The notes below the pieces were generated by a model. It searched no databases. It was not told where the DNA came from and saw only the letters and a list, made by a program, of their open reading frames with translations. The position numbers and the translations under genes were made by a program. This document shows, piece after piece, positions 17,125 to 28,558 of a DNA stretch of 64,000 nucleotides (position 1 is the first letter of the stretch; the number at the start of each line of letters is the position of its first letter). The DNA comes from Hoeflea sp. (lineage in GTDB: Bacteria > Pseudomonadota > Alphaproteobacteria > Rhizobiales > Rhizobiaceae). The stretch covers positions 186,001-250,000 of the forward strand of contig JAHRFE010000004.1 of NCBI GenBank assembly GCA_019084245.1, in the 5' to 3' direction.

Positions 17125-18315
17125 TCAAAAATCGATCGCGGCGTAGAACATGGCGAACAGCCCGTCGACCAGGATCACCACAAAGATCGACTTGACCACC
17201 GAAGCGGTGACCCGGCGGCCCAGCGATTCAGCGCTGCCGCCGACCTTCATGCCTTCCACCGCGGCAACGATCCCGATGATCAGCGCCATGAACGGCGCCT
17301 TGATCATGCCCGAAGTCACGGTCGACATGTCGATGGCTTCACGAAGCCTTGCGACGAATACATCCGGGGTAATGCCCGAATATGTCCATGTCACGGCGGC
17401 GGCGCCTGCAAGGGCCGCGAAATTGGCGACGATGGTGAGCAGCGGCAGGGCCACGGTGAGCGCCACCAGACGCGGGAACACCAGCACGCCGACCGGGTTC
17501 AAGCCCATCACCTTGAGCGCGTCGACCTCCTCGCGCATCTTCATCGAGCCGATTTCCGCGGTGATCGCGCTGCCCGAGCGGCCGGCGATCATGATCGCGG
17601 TCAGCAGCACGCCGATCTCGCGCAACTGCAGGATACCGACAAGGTCGACAACAAAGACTTCCGCGCCAAAGTATCTCAGCTGAAACGCGCCCTGCTGAGC
17701 GATGATGGCGCCGATCAGGAAGCTCATCAGCATGATGATCGGCACGGCGCGAACGCCCATCTGATCGATATGGGTGACAATGGAGGCGGGCGAGATCCCC
17801 GACGAGCGGTTGAGCTTCATCTGCGCCCCGCGCACAGCCGAACCCAGAATGTAGAGCGAGGCCACCATGTCGTCATAGAGCTCGTAAATGGCCTTGCCAG
17901 TGGGAGCAAACAGCCGTTCGAACAAGGGCGGCTTTTCAGCCTTTGCGACAGCTTTCCGGTCAACAAGGTCGGGAATCGCCTCGATCAGCGCCGCCACCTT
18001 CGCATCCGCCCCCAGCAAGGTGGCTTCCGCACCCTTCGCATGGGCGGCAGCCATGGTCTTGCGCACCAGCCAGGCTCCGGCGGTGTCGAAATGCCTGACG
18101 TCCGAGAGATCAATTTCCAGCGGCCTGCCGGACAGACCGCGCTGGAGTTCGAGCATCCTGCCGTAAATCCCGGAAATCGCCGCATGACGCCAGTCGCCCT
18201 GAAGCACAAGCGTCTCCCCGGCGTCGGTGACGCGATGCTCGAGCTTCGCCGGCAAATCTTCGCGTTTGCCCGACTTCACATCTGCTCTTGTATCTTTTGG
18301 CGGTTCGGTCAACAT
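17125..18315 (-). CDS. MCE-system permease with N-terminal STAS domain (MlaB-MlaE fusion)
   Basis: A 396-aa protein. Residues 25-115 look like a STAS domain (LEIDLSDVRHFDTAGAWLV with DTAGAW as the core), which is a separate protein (MlaB) in enterobacteria. From about residue 150 a MlaE permease follows with five or six membrane helices and the conserved segments LIGAIIAQQGAFQLRYFGAE and MREEVDALKVMGLNP. First gene of the operon permease-ATPase-MCE-lipoprotein. The start is ATG 18315 or GTG 18324; neither has a strong ribosome-binding site. Divergent from the epimerase gene. Confidence 0.93.
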   Translation of the reverse strand: MLTEPPKDTRADVKSGKREDLPAKLEHRVTDAGETLVLQGDWRHAAISGIYGRMLELQRGLSGRPLEIDLSDVRHFDTAGAWLVRKTMAAAHAKGAEATLLGADAKVAALIEAIPDLVDRKAVAKAEKPPLFERLFAPTGKAIYELYDDMVASLYILGSAVRGAQMKLNRSSGISPASIVTHIDQMGVRAVPIIMLMSFLIGAIIAQQGAFQLRYFGAEVFVVDLVGILQLREIGVLLTAIMIAGRSGSAITAEIGSMKMREEVDALKVMGLNPVGVLVFPRLVALTVALPLLTIVANFAALAGAAAVTWTYSGITPDVFVARLREAIDMSTVTSGMIKAPFMALIIGIVAAVEGMKVGGSAESLGRRVTASVVKSIFVVILVDGLFAMFYAAIDF

Positions 18316-18415
18316 GCCCCACACATAGCGGCTCGTTCAGGCACTGTCACCGGACAGGCTCTGTATAAGCGCCCGCTTTGCCACTCTTCAGACCTTTATT
18401 TACGGACGCGTTGCA

Positions 18416-19399
18416 ATGTCACGACAACTTCAAGCCAGGATCGAAAGCTTTCCGCTCACCCGCGCCTTCACCATCTCGCGTGGCGCCAAGACCGCGGCGG
18501 AGGTGGTGACCTGCATCATCACCGACAACGGCGTGACCGGTCGCGGCGAATGCGTGCCCTACACACGCTATGGCGAAACCGTCGAGGGCGTGCTCAAGGA
18601 CATCGAGGCCTTTGCCGAGGCGATCAATTCGGGAACCAGCCGCCAGGAACTGCAGAGCGCAATGCCGGCGGGGGCTGCGCGCAACGCGATTGATTGCGCC
18701 TTGTGGGATCTCGAGGCCAAGCTCACCGGAACACGCGTCTCGGCAACCGCCTGCCGCGTTCTGGTGAGGCCCGTGCCGACGGCGGTGACGATTTCGCTGG
18801 GCGATCCCGCCGACATGGCCGACCAGGCCCGGGCGCACGCCTCGCAGAAACTGCTCAAGGTCAAGGTCGGCACGTCCGACGACCGCGCCCGCATGCATGC
18901 AGTGGCAAGTGCGGCGCGCGACGCCGAGATCATCCTCGACGCCAATGAGGGCTGGAACGAAAGCAATATCCGCGAACACCTCCTGCTCGCGGCCGAACTG
19001 CATATCGGGCTGATCGAACAGCCGCTGCCCGCCGGCAAGGACGAGATGCTGGCCCATATTCCCCATCCGGTGCCGATCTGCGCCGATGAAAGCGTCCATA
19101 CGCTGGCCGATCTCGAGGCGTTGTCGGACCGATACGACGCCATCAACATCAAGCTGGACAAGACCGGCGGCCTCACCGAGGCCCTGCTGATGCGCGACCG
19201 GGCACGCGAGCTGGGCTTCGGCGTGATGATCGGCTGCATGGTCGGCACCTCGCTCGCCATGGCGCCGGCGGTGCTGCTGGCCCAGGATGCCGACTGGGTG
19301 GATCTCGACGGCCCTCTGCTGCTTGCCCGCGACCGTTCGCCCGGACTGGTCTATTCCGGATCGCTGGTCTCGCCGCCCTCTGCCGATCTCTGGGGATGA
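18416..19399 (+). CDS. Dipeptide epimerase / N-acyl amino acid racemase, enolase superfamily
   Basis: A 327-aa enolase-superfamily enzyme with the muconate lactonizing enzyme-type active site: KVKVG (catalytic Lys pair), DANEGW and CADES for metal binding, and NIKLDKTGG with the opposite-face Lys. The C-terminal DLDGPLLLARDR matches L-Ala-D/L-Glu epimerases, which recycle murein peptides, and also the DgcA N-acetyl-D-glutamate racemases annotated in rhizobia. No DgcN partner is next to it, so the dipeptide epimerase reading is preferred. It starts 100 bp from the divergent MCE permease. Confidence 0.88.
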   Translation: MSRQLQARIESFPLTRAFTISRGAKTAAEVVTCIITDNGVTGRGECVPYTRYGETVEGVLKDIEAFAEAINSGTSRQELQSAMPAGAARNAIDCALWDLEAKLTGTRVSATACRVLVRPVPTAVTISLGDPADMADQARAHASQKLLKVKVGTSDDRARMHAVASAARDAEIILDANEGWNESNIREHLLLAAELHIGLIEQPLPAGKDEMLAHIPHPVPICADESVHTLADLEALSDRYDAINIKLDKTGGLTEALLMRDRARELGFGVMIGCMVGTSLAMAPAVLLAQDADWVDLDGPLLLARDRSPGLVYSGSLVSPPSADLWG

Positions 19400-19669
19400 C
19401 GCGGGTTTTCTGGCGGCAAGCGTGACCATCAAACGGGTTTCATTTGATCGGGATCGGTTCTAGAAACGGACAGGCCAACAGAATTGGCGTGTGGAGGGGG
19501 ATTATCCGCATGAAGACAGCTCTAACCGGCGTGACCAGCGCCGAAGATGGCACATTTGCCGCCTCACCTGCCTCCTTGCCCATGATGTCCATGCCCGGCG
19601 AAGCTCAAGCGTTGGCCATGCCCCGTTGCTTTCACTGACCTAACTGAATTCACGAGAGAAGAGCCGCAG

Positions 19670-21982
<2,313 letters not shown>

Positions 21983-22171
21983 GCTCATTGGCTTGCGCTG
22001 CCGCAACCAGCCTTGGCCGAGGCCGGGGCCGGGGCCGGGTTAAGGTAAACACCCAAGTGTGATTGGCGCATATACTGGGATTTGCTAATATGAACCCTCA
22101 TGTCTGATATGGTGGTCAAGCCTTAACCCTTGATGCCCTATCATGCGCTCATCCTTGTGTTGGAGTTGTTG

Positions 22172-23344
22172 ATGCGCCGTGTCCGGGTTCGCAGTTTTAT
22201 GCTGGTGGTCGTGCTCGCCCTTGCAGGCACGGGTGCGGCGGAGGCCTCGGCGGTTTGCACCCAGCTCAAGGCCCAGCTGGCCAGCGCGTCGCGGAGTGAC
22301 AGTTCCGCGAACTACCAGCGCTACGCCAACGCGGTTCAGAAACAGGAAACGCAGATCCGTCAGGTTCAGTCCGATCTGAAGCGGTTCGGCTGCACCTCGG
22401 GCAGCATCATCGTGCTCGGTGGACGGAATGCCGAAGCCTGCGCCAAGCTCACATCGGCGCACAAGAAAATGCGCGTCAATCTGGCTGCCCTCGAGCGCAA
22501 GCGCGACTCCCATGCCAAGCGCGACACCAAGGTTTCCACCCGGCGCATCGAGGCGGCGCTCAAGGCAAACGACTGCGACGGCACGCGCGCCTCGATCGTC
22601 GAGGCCGCGCTCAAGGGCCGCAACGACGCCATCGAAGCCAAGCGCACGGCCAGCCCCGGCCTGGTGGCCATCCTCGGCGACAGCGGCGGCAGGCAGCGGC
22701 TGAACACCAACTCCGGCCTTTCGAGATCCAACATCATGGTCGAACAGCAAGCCGCACGCGGCGGCAGCTATCGTACCCTGTGCGTGCGCAGTTGCGATGG
22801 GTTCTTCTTCCCGGTGTCATCGAGGGCCAACCCTTCCGACTTTACCCGCGACGAACGCACCTGCCAGATGATGTGCCCGGGAACCGGAACCGAGCTCTAT
22901 TTCCACGCAGCCGATATCCAGGAAAGCGAGGAGATGGTCTCCGCGCGCACCGGCCAGCCCTATACCGAGATGCCGAACGCCTTCGTCTACCGCAATGCCA
23001 ACGCGCCGATGAGCAAGGCCTGCGGCTGCAATATGGGGGCGTTCTACAAGGAAATGGAGCGCCGGGAGGCGATCCTCAACGGCGGGGCTACCCAGGACGA
23101 GGCGCCGGTGACAACCTGGGTGCACCCGGTCAGGCGGCCTGACCCGGGCGAAGATCCTGAAACCATGCTGGATGCGGAAATGCGCCTGACATCGGAAGAC
23201 GTCACCGCGGTGCTGTCAGCCTCCAAGACCGAGCGACCGCTGACCGAGGAGCGGCGGCAGGTCCGCGTGGTCGGCCCGACCTTCCTGCCTGACGAGTCCG
23301 ATCAGTTCGACCTCAAGGCCGCCCCCCCGAGCCTTATCCGCTAA
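22172..23344 (+). CDS. DUF2865 family exported protein
   Basis: A 390-aa protein with a signal peptide (RRVRVRSFMLVVVLALAGTGAAEASA). The mature N-terminal half is helical with spaced cysteines; the second half holds the DUF2865 core: GGSYRTLCVRSCDGFFFPVSS, then FTRDERTCQMMCPGTGTELYFH. Many paired cysteines indicate a disulphide-rich periplasmic domain. GGAG lies 6 bases before ATG 22172, so the start at 22130 is rejected. Family function is unknown. It overlaps the end of the convergent MFS gene by 4 bases. Confidence 0.86.
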   Translation: MRRVRVRSFMLVVVLALAGTGAAEASAVCTQLKAQLASASRSDSSANYQRYANAVQKQETQIRQVQSDLKRFGCTSGSIIVLGGRNAEACAKLTSAHKKMRVNLAALERKRDSHAKRDTKVSTRRIEAALKANDCDGTRASIVEAALKGRNDAIEAKRTASPGLVAILGDSGGRQRLNTNSGLSRSNIMVEQQAARGGSYRTLCVRSCDGFFFPVSSRANPSDFTRDERTCQMMCPGTGTELYFHAADIQESEEMVSARTGQPYTEMPNAFVYRNANAPMSKACGCNMGAFYKEMERREAILNGGATQDEAPVTTWVHPVRRPDPGEDPETMLDAEMRLTSEDVTAVLSASKTERPLTEERRQVRVVGPTFLPDESDQFDLKAAPPSLIR

Positions 23345-24579
23345 ACCTTCGCAGCCATTGCCGCCGCCTGCGGCCGGCGCAGAAGCGCCCGGCGGCTGAC
23401 AAGCGTCATGATCATGATCATCACCGCGCAATAGACGCCCATAGCCACGATCTGGCCGGGATAGGACACGCCCGCATCGATGAGCCAGCCGGTCAGGCCC
23501 GGCCCCACCGCCGTGGCGAAGACCATGAAGGCCACGATCAGCGAGCGGATGGCGCCGAGATTCCTGGTGCCGTAGAGTTCCGGCCACAGCGCGCCGAACA
23601 GCGTCGAGGAAAACCCGTAGGAGACGCCCATCAGCGCCATGAAGGCGTAGGCGCCCCAGGGCGCCTCGGTCGACGCCAGCACGAAGCACGACAGCGACAA
23701 GGGCAGCAGAAACGATGGCAGGATCCGGATCGCCGAGAAGCGGTCGATCAGTTGTCCGGCAATCAGCGCGAACAGGATGGTCATCGCCGACATGATGGCG
23801 AAGGACGCCGCGAACACGCTCGGATCCCAGCCGCGCAATTGCGACAGATAGACCTGGTGGAAGAACACAGTGGTGCCGATGAAGGGCGGCGCCAGCACGC
23901 CCATCAGCGCTGCCCAGAACAGGGGATCGCGCACCACCTCCCCCCGGGTCCATTCCCGCGCCACGGGGAGATTGGGATCCTGCACCACCGATTGCGGCGT
24001 GCGTTCGCGCTTGAGCAGGCTGTAGATTGCAGGCAGCGCCACCAGCATCAGCACGCCTGCGGCCAGCAGCCAGGAGCCGCGCCAGCCGATGAGCGCCGCC
24101 ACGGCGACAAAGCTGATCGGAAACACGGCCTCGCCGACATTGACGCCGATGGCCGTGAGCGACACCGCCCGGCCGCGCTGGGCTGCAAACCAGCGCCCCA
24201 TGGCGGTGAACGCGATATGGCTGAGCATGCCCTGCCCGAACAATCGCAAAAGATAGATCGCCAGCACCAGAACCACGAGCGAGTTCGACCAGGCCATCAG
24301 GATACAGGCGATGGCGAGGATGGGCGCCGCCAGCAGCACGGTGGAGGCGACGGAGATCCTGTCGATGACCCTGCCGATCAGCGGCAATGACGCGGCACTT
24401 GCGAGCGTCGCCAGCATGTAGAGAGTACCGAAGCCGCCATGGCTGAGCCCGTATTCCGTCCGAATATCGCCCGCCGACAGCGCGATGAAATAGGTCTGCC
24501 CGAAGGACGAGAAAAACGTCAGCAGAAACCCGCCCGCAATCCAGCGGGCATTGTCGCGCAGAAAATTGAGGATAGGCAT
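23341..24579 (-). CDS. MFS transporter
   Basis: A 412-aa major facilitator protein with about 12 membrane helices and a long central loop (LKRERTPQSVVQDPNLPVAREW) between the two six-helix halves. The loop-2 motif GRVIDRIS matches the MFS G-x-x-x-D-R-x pattern. Substrate unknown. Its ATG overlaps the nadE stop by one base (TGATG), so it is translationally coupled to NAD synthetase; an adjacent in-frame GTG at 24582 is possible. Coupling hints at a substrate related to NAD metabolism, but that is inference only. Confidence 0.9.
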   Translation of the reverse strand: MPILNFLRDNARWIAGGFLLTFFSSFGQTYFIALSAGDIRTEYGLSHGGFGTLYMLATLASAASLPLIGRVIDRISVASTVLLAAPILAIACILMAWSNSLVVLVLAIYLLRLFGQGMLSHIAFTAMGRWFAAQRGRAVSLTAIGVNVGEAVFPISFVAVAALIGWRGSWLLAAGVLMLVALPAIYSLLKRERTPQSVVQDPNLPVAREWTRGEVVRDPLFWAALMGVLAPPFIGTTVFFHQVYLSQLRGWDPSVFAASFAIMSAMTILFALIAGQLIDRFSAIRILPSFLLPLSLSCFVLASTEAPWGAYAFMALMGVSYGFSSTLFGALWPELYGTRNLGAIRSLIVAFMVFATAVGPGLTGWLIDAGVSYPGQIVAMGVYCAVMIMIMTLVSRRALLRRPQAAAMAAKV

Positions 24580-26264
24580 CACCTGTCCCGGAACCGATTG
24601 GTGATCGGGTAGCGCCGGTCTCGGCCGAAATTCTTGCGGGTGATCTTGACGCCGGGCGCGGACTGGCGGCGCTTGTATTCGGCGATGTAGAGGAGATGCT
24701 CGATGCGGTGCACGGTGGCGATGTCATGGCCGCGCGCGACGATTTCGTCCACGCCCATTTCATGCTCGACCAGACATTCGAGGATGTCGTCGAGCACCGG
24801 ATAGGGCGGCAGCGAATCCTGGTCGGTCTGGTCCGGCCTCAGTTCCGCCGACGGCGCCTTGTCGATGATATTCTGCGGGATCACCTCGCCCGAGGGGCCG
24901 AGCGCGCCCGGCGGCACATTTGTGTTGCGCCAGCGGGCCAGCGCATAGACCTGCATCTTGTAGAGGTCCTTGATCGGGTTGAATCCGCCATTCATGTCGC
25001 CATAGAGCGTGGCGTAGCCGACGCTCATCTCGCTCTTGTTGCCGGTGGTCACCACCATCGAGCCGAACTTGTTGGAGATCGCCATCAGAATGACGCCGCG
25101 CGCCCGGCTCTGCAGGTTCTCCTCGGTCACGCCCTCCTCGGTGCCCTCGAACATGTCGCCGAGCGTCGAGAGAAACCCCTGCACCGGCTCCTCGATCGCC
25201 ACCGTGTCGTAGCGGCAGCCGAGTGCGCGGGCGCAGGCCTCGGCGTCTGTGATCGAGCTTTCGGACGTGTAGCGGTAGGGCAGCATCACCGCGCGCAGCC
25301 GCTCCTCGCCCAGCGCATCGACGGCGAGTGCGGCGCAGATCGCCGAATCGATGCCGCCTGACAGCCCCAGCACGACATTGCGGAAGCCGTTCTTGTTGAC
25401 GTAGTCGCGCAGGCCCAGCATGCAGGCGCGGTAATCGGCCTCCTCGCGCTCGGGGATCACCGACACGGGCCCGCCGCTCGTGGCCCAGACGCCGTCCTCG
25501 CCGCGCCGGAAGGTGATGACGGAGACCGCCTCCTCGAACTGGCTCATCTGGAAGCCGAGGCTCTTGTCTGAATTGATCGCGAAGCTTGCCCCGTCGAAGA
25601 CCAGTTCGTCCTGGCCGCCGACCTGGTTGGCGTAGACCAGCGGCAGGCCGCTTTCGATCACCTGGCGCAGCACCACCTGGTGGCGGACATCGACCTTGCC
25701 GCGATAGTAGGGCGAGCCGTTGGGCACCAGCAGGATTTCCGCGCCGCTTTCGGCGAGTGTTTCGCAGACGCCGAGATCACCCCAGATATCCTCGCAGACC
25801 GGAATGCCGAGCCGGACGCCGCGGACCATCACCGGCCCGGGCATCTCGCCAACATGAAACACCCGCTTTTCGTCGAACTCGCCGTAATTGGGCAGATCGA
25901 CCTTGTCGCGGCTGGCGAGCAGGCGGCCCTCGTCGAGCACCGCCACGGAGTTGAAGCGCTTTTGCCCCTCGCTGCGCGGATAGCCGATGATCACCGCCGG
26001 GCCGCCGTCGGCGGTGTCGGACGCGAGCGCCTCCACCGCCTTGCGGCAGGCCTCGAGAAACGCAGGCTTGAGCACCAGATCCTCGGGCGGATAGCCCGCG
26101 ATGAACAGTTCGGTGAACAAGACCAGATCCGCGCCATGGCGGGCGGCGTCGCTCCGCGCCTCGCGCGCCCTGGCAAGATTGCCGGCGATATCGCCCACTG
26201 TGGGGTTCAATTGCGCAATGGCAATGCGGAGAATGCCGGTCCGGGATATTTGGGTCTGGGTCAT
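24579..26264 (-). CDS. nadE: Glutamine-dependent NAD(+) synthetase
   Basis: A 561-aa two-domain enzyme making NAD from nicotinate adenine dinucleotide, ATP and glutamine. The N-terminal nitrilase-type glutaminase domain carries the Glu-Lys-Cys triad: Glu52 in FTELFIAGYPPED, Lys in RDKVDLPNYGEFDEKRVF and Cys in IPVCEDIWGD. The C-terminal synthetase domain has the PP-loop LGLSGGIDSA and the ATP site TTGNKSEMSVGYATLYGD. ATG 26264 is chosen since homology starts within ten residues of it. Followed by, and overlapping, the MFS gene. Confidence 0.97.
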   Translation of the reverse strand: MTQTQISRTGILRIAIAQLNPTVGDIAGNLARAREARSDAARHGADLVLFTELFIAGYPPEDLVLKPAFLEACRKAVEALASDTADGGPAVIIGYPRSEGQKRFNSVAVLDEGRLLASRDKVDLPNYGEFDEKRVFHVGEMPGPVMVRGVRLGIPVCEDIWGDLGVCETLAESGAEILLVPNGSPYYRGKVDVRHQVVLRQVIESGLPLVYANQVGGQDELVFDGASFAINSDKSLGFQMSQFEEAVSVITFRRGEDGVWATSGGPVSVIPEREEADYRACMLGLRDYVNKNGFRNVVLGLSGGIDSAICAALAVDALGEERLRAVMLPYRYTSESSITDAEACARALGCRYDTVAIEEPVQGFLSTLGDMFEGTEEGVTEENLQSRARGVILMAISNKFGSMVVTTGNKSEMSVGYATLYGDMNGGFNPIKDLYKMQVYALARWRNTNVPPGALGPSGEVIPQNIIDKAPSAELRPDQTDQDSLPPYPVLDDILECLVEHEMGVDEIVARGHDIATVHRIEHLLYIAEYKRRQSAPGVKITRKNFGRDRRYPITNRFRDR

Positions 26265-26357
26265 GGGATTGGTGTTACCCCAAGTCACGGCACTTGAAAA
26301 TCAGTGATTTCTGATCGGTCCGCCAAAGCCTGTGACAGGCTGGAAAATCAGCGTTGC

Positions 26358-26579
26358 CTATTCCGCCTCATCGTCGGAATCACGACCCAGACCGCGCACT
26401 GCGCCGGCGGTGGCGCCCACCGCCTTGCCGGTCACCTTGACCGCCCCAACCGCGCCGCCCACCACCAGAGAGCCCGCGCCGGTGACTGTCTTGGTGACGA
26501 TCACGGCGCCGCAGCCCGACAGCGACGTGGCGAGCAGGACTGCAAGAAGAGAGGGAACAAGGCGGCGGCAAGGGTTCAT
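26358..26579 (-). CDS. Small lipoprotein
   Basis: A 73-aa protein with a lipoprotein signal (RRLVPSLLAVLLATSLSGC; lipobox LSGC). The mature part is a Gly/Ala/Val-rich hydrophobic repeat-like stretch ending in an acidic tail DSDDEAE. It lies between the DODA-type dioxygenase gene (34 bp upstream) and nadE (93 bp downstream) on the same strand. ATG 26579 is used; a GTG at 26594 is an alternative. Function unknown. Confidence 0.7.
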   Translation of the reverse strand: MNPCRRLVPSLLAVLLATSLSGCGAVIVTKTVTGAGSLVVGGAVGAVKVTGKAVGATAGAVRGLGRDSDDEAE

Positions 26580-26613
26580 GACAGAACTCTGCACGCCGCC
26601 GCTGAAGATCCGG

Positions 26614-27447
26614 TTAAACGCCGGCTTCCGCCATCGCAGGATCGAACCGCCACATGGTCATCGCCAGCACGCCGAACTCGGCGCTGTCATGCACAAGGCT
26701 CGCCCTGCCCGCGTCTCCCGCAGCCCCCATCGCCACATAGAGCGGCAGCAGGTGCTCGTCGGTGGGATGGTTCCTGGCCGCGAACGGCGCTTCTCTGCGA
26801 TAATCCAGCAGCGCCGCGACATCATTGGCCGCGAGCTTTTCGCCCATCCAGGCGGTGAAATCGCCGACCCATGCGGGCACCGCAATCTCACGTTGCCCGG
26901 CTCTGAGCGCCTTGAAGGCTTCGCCGAGATTGTGGGTGAAGGAGCCCGAGCCGATCACCAGAACGCCGTCCGCCCTCAGGCCCGCGAGCGCCTGGCCGAG
27001 CCGGAAATGATGCTCCGGGCCCTGCGCCGGGTCGACCGAGACCGAGACGACCGGGATATCGGCGTCGGGATAGATCAGCTTCAGCGGCACCCAGACGCCA
27101 TGGTCGAAGCCGCGCTTGTCGATGGCCCTGGAGACAAACCCCGCCGCCTGAAGCTCGGCGGCGATCTGTCGCGCAAGCTCCGGCTCGCCCGGCGCGGGAT
27201 ATTGCAGGGCATAAAGCTCGGGCGAAAAACCGCCGAAATCATGGATGGTTTCGGGATGCGGATCAGCCGACACCGCGACGCCGCCCGAGACCTCGAAATG
27301 GGCGCTGGCCACGACGATGGCGCGCGGCCGCGGCAGGTCGCGCGCCAGCTGCCTGAGCCAGTGGGCGGCCTTTGTCTCGGCGATCGCCGTGTCGGGCGAA
27401 CCATGCGAGATGAACAGGGCTGGCATGGATTGGGTTGATTGAGTCAT
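26614..27447 (-). CDS. DODA-type extradiol aromatic ring-opening dioxygenase
   Basis: A 277-aa non-haem metal enzyme of the class III extradiol family (YgiD / 4,5-DOPA dioxygenase). The opening ALFISHGSP carries the first conserved His, VVASAHFEVSGG the second, GFDHGVWVPLKLIYPDADIPVVSVS the third, and GSGSFTHNL and HPTDEHLLPLYVAMGA complete the pattern. ATG 27447 has an ideal AAGGAGA site 8 bases upstream. The substrate in this organism is unknown; such proteins are widespread and rarely linked to a pathway. Confidence 0.93.
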   Translation of the reverse strand: MTQSTQSMPALFISHGSPDTAIAETKAAHWLRQLARDLPRPRAIVVASAHFEVSGGVAVSADPHPETIHDFGGFSPELYALQYPAPGEPELARQIAAELQAAGFVSRAIDKRGFDHGVWVPLKLIYPDADIPVVSVSVDPAQGPEHHFRLGQALAGLRADGVLVIGSGSFTHNLGEAFKALRAGQREIAVPAWVGDFTAWMGEKLAANDVAALLDYRREAPFAARNHPTDEHLLPLYVAMGAAGDAGRASLVHDSAEFGVLAMTMWRFDPAMAEAGV

Positions 27448-27578
27448 TGGATGTCTCCTTGTCCTCAACATAATGCGTCCCACGCGTTCACGAAAGACGA
27501 GCGATTGATCACATAGCGTTCACGATTGATGGACGATCATGTGGAATGGAGGGTCTAAGAAGGGTCCTGCGGGGCACC

Positions 27579-27605
27579 CTTCCTTCTCCCGGAGGGAGAA
27601 GGAAG
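27579..27605. repeat. Perfect 12-bp inverted repeat with 3-base loop
   Basis: CTTCCTTCTCCC (27579-27590) pairs perfectly with GGGAGAAGGAAG (27594-27605). No U-tract follows on either strand, so it is not a classic terminator. It resembles the pyrimidine/purine palindromes common in Rhizobiales intergenic DNA. Confidence 0.75.
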
Positions 27606-28376
27606 AACTCCTGCATGCGCCAATGTCCCCGCGCGGGATTTCCGCCGGGGTGATGGAGAGGCATTCAGTCCGGAGGGCCGCACGCGGGCTTTGCCTTCGG
27701 AAATTGGGTTGGGTGGTGCATGGGTGCCATGCACCGGGGTGGCGCAACGCGCGCGCGGCCCGAGATTTGCCGGATGATGTCCGCATCCGACAGGCGTCTG
27801 CCGTTGCCCTGCCGCTCCGGCCCGGACGAGGCCAGTAGGACAAGGAGTTGAACGCGTCCGGCACGAATCCCGGGGCCAAAGACCCCACAATCCGCCACAG
27901 GCCCGTCCCGCCGTCCCTACGCTGATCTCGCCTGACGACGAGCTCCGTAGGCGAGGGCGAGTCCGGTGGCTGGCTTGGCCCGGTCCTCCCGTGAAGGCTG
28001 ATCAGGCTGCCAGCGGAGCACGCCGGCCTCCGCCTCCCCCTGGATCCCGCCGCACGTTACGACGAGGCCAGGAGGCCTTCCTCCCGCCTGGACCACACCG
28101 TCTGCGGTCCATCCGGCGGCGGGAGTGACAGGAGTATGGCACCGGTAGTTTGGGCGGGGAAAAGATGCGGGTGATTTTCGGCTAAGAGATTGGAATGGTT
28201 AGGCGTGGGCCGGTATTCTATCCACGTTTTTGGCGCAGTTCTACCCCTCGTTTCGTCATCCTCGGCCGTCTTGCCGAGGGATGCAGGGCGGCGATGGGAG
28301 GGGCAGAAACATGGTCCGGGAGCGGAAGACAAGGAAAAGATGGCTGGCTTTTTTGAAGAGGCCGGTGGCGCATCAA

Positions 28377-28550
28377 TCTCCCCCTTGGCGGGGGAGAAAG
28401 CAAAATCATGACCTTAGCGTCAGCTAAGTCATAGATTTTGCAAGAGAGGGGGAAAAAATTGTGCCCATATCCTTCCCCCTCTCTTGGAATTTCTAGCACT
28501 TGGCTGAAGCCAAGGCGCTGAAATTCCATTCTCCCCCTCCAAGGGGGAGA
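28377..28550. repeat. Compound palindromic element with inverted terminal repeats
   Basis: The left end (from 28377) reads TCTCCCCCTTGGCGGGGGAG; the reverse complement of the right end (to 28550) is the same except for one base. Between them lie a hairpin with arms GCAAAATC (about 28401) and GATTTTGC, a perfect 13-bp inverted repeat AAGAGAGGGGGAA (28442-28454) / TTCCCCCTCTCTT (28473-28485), and a nested hairpin GGAATTTC (28486-28493) / GAAATTCC (28520-28527) with an inner CTTGGC/GCCAAG. The whole is about 174 bp and has no coding capacity, so it is MITE- or REP-mosaic-like. Confidence 0.75.
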
Positions 28551-28558
28551 GGAAACCC

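Larger units (their letters stand above)
27448..28558. other. 1.1-kb gene-free stretch with many inverted repeats
   Basis: No supported gene. Short open frames exist on both strands, but they have low-complexity Arg/Pro/Ser composition, no ribosome-binding sites and no family character. The stretch contains a perfect 12-bp hairpin at 27579-27605, a G/C-rich middle with further imperfect palindromes, and a compound palindromic element at 28377-28550. It looks like an accumulation site for non-coding repeats. Confidence 0.7.

Noticed and set aside
19444-19638. 64-codon plus-strand frame before the malic enzyme gene
   Set aside because: No ribosome-binding site, no family, and it probably overlaps the malic enzyme promoter region.
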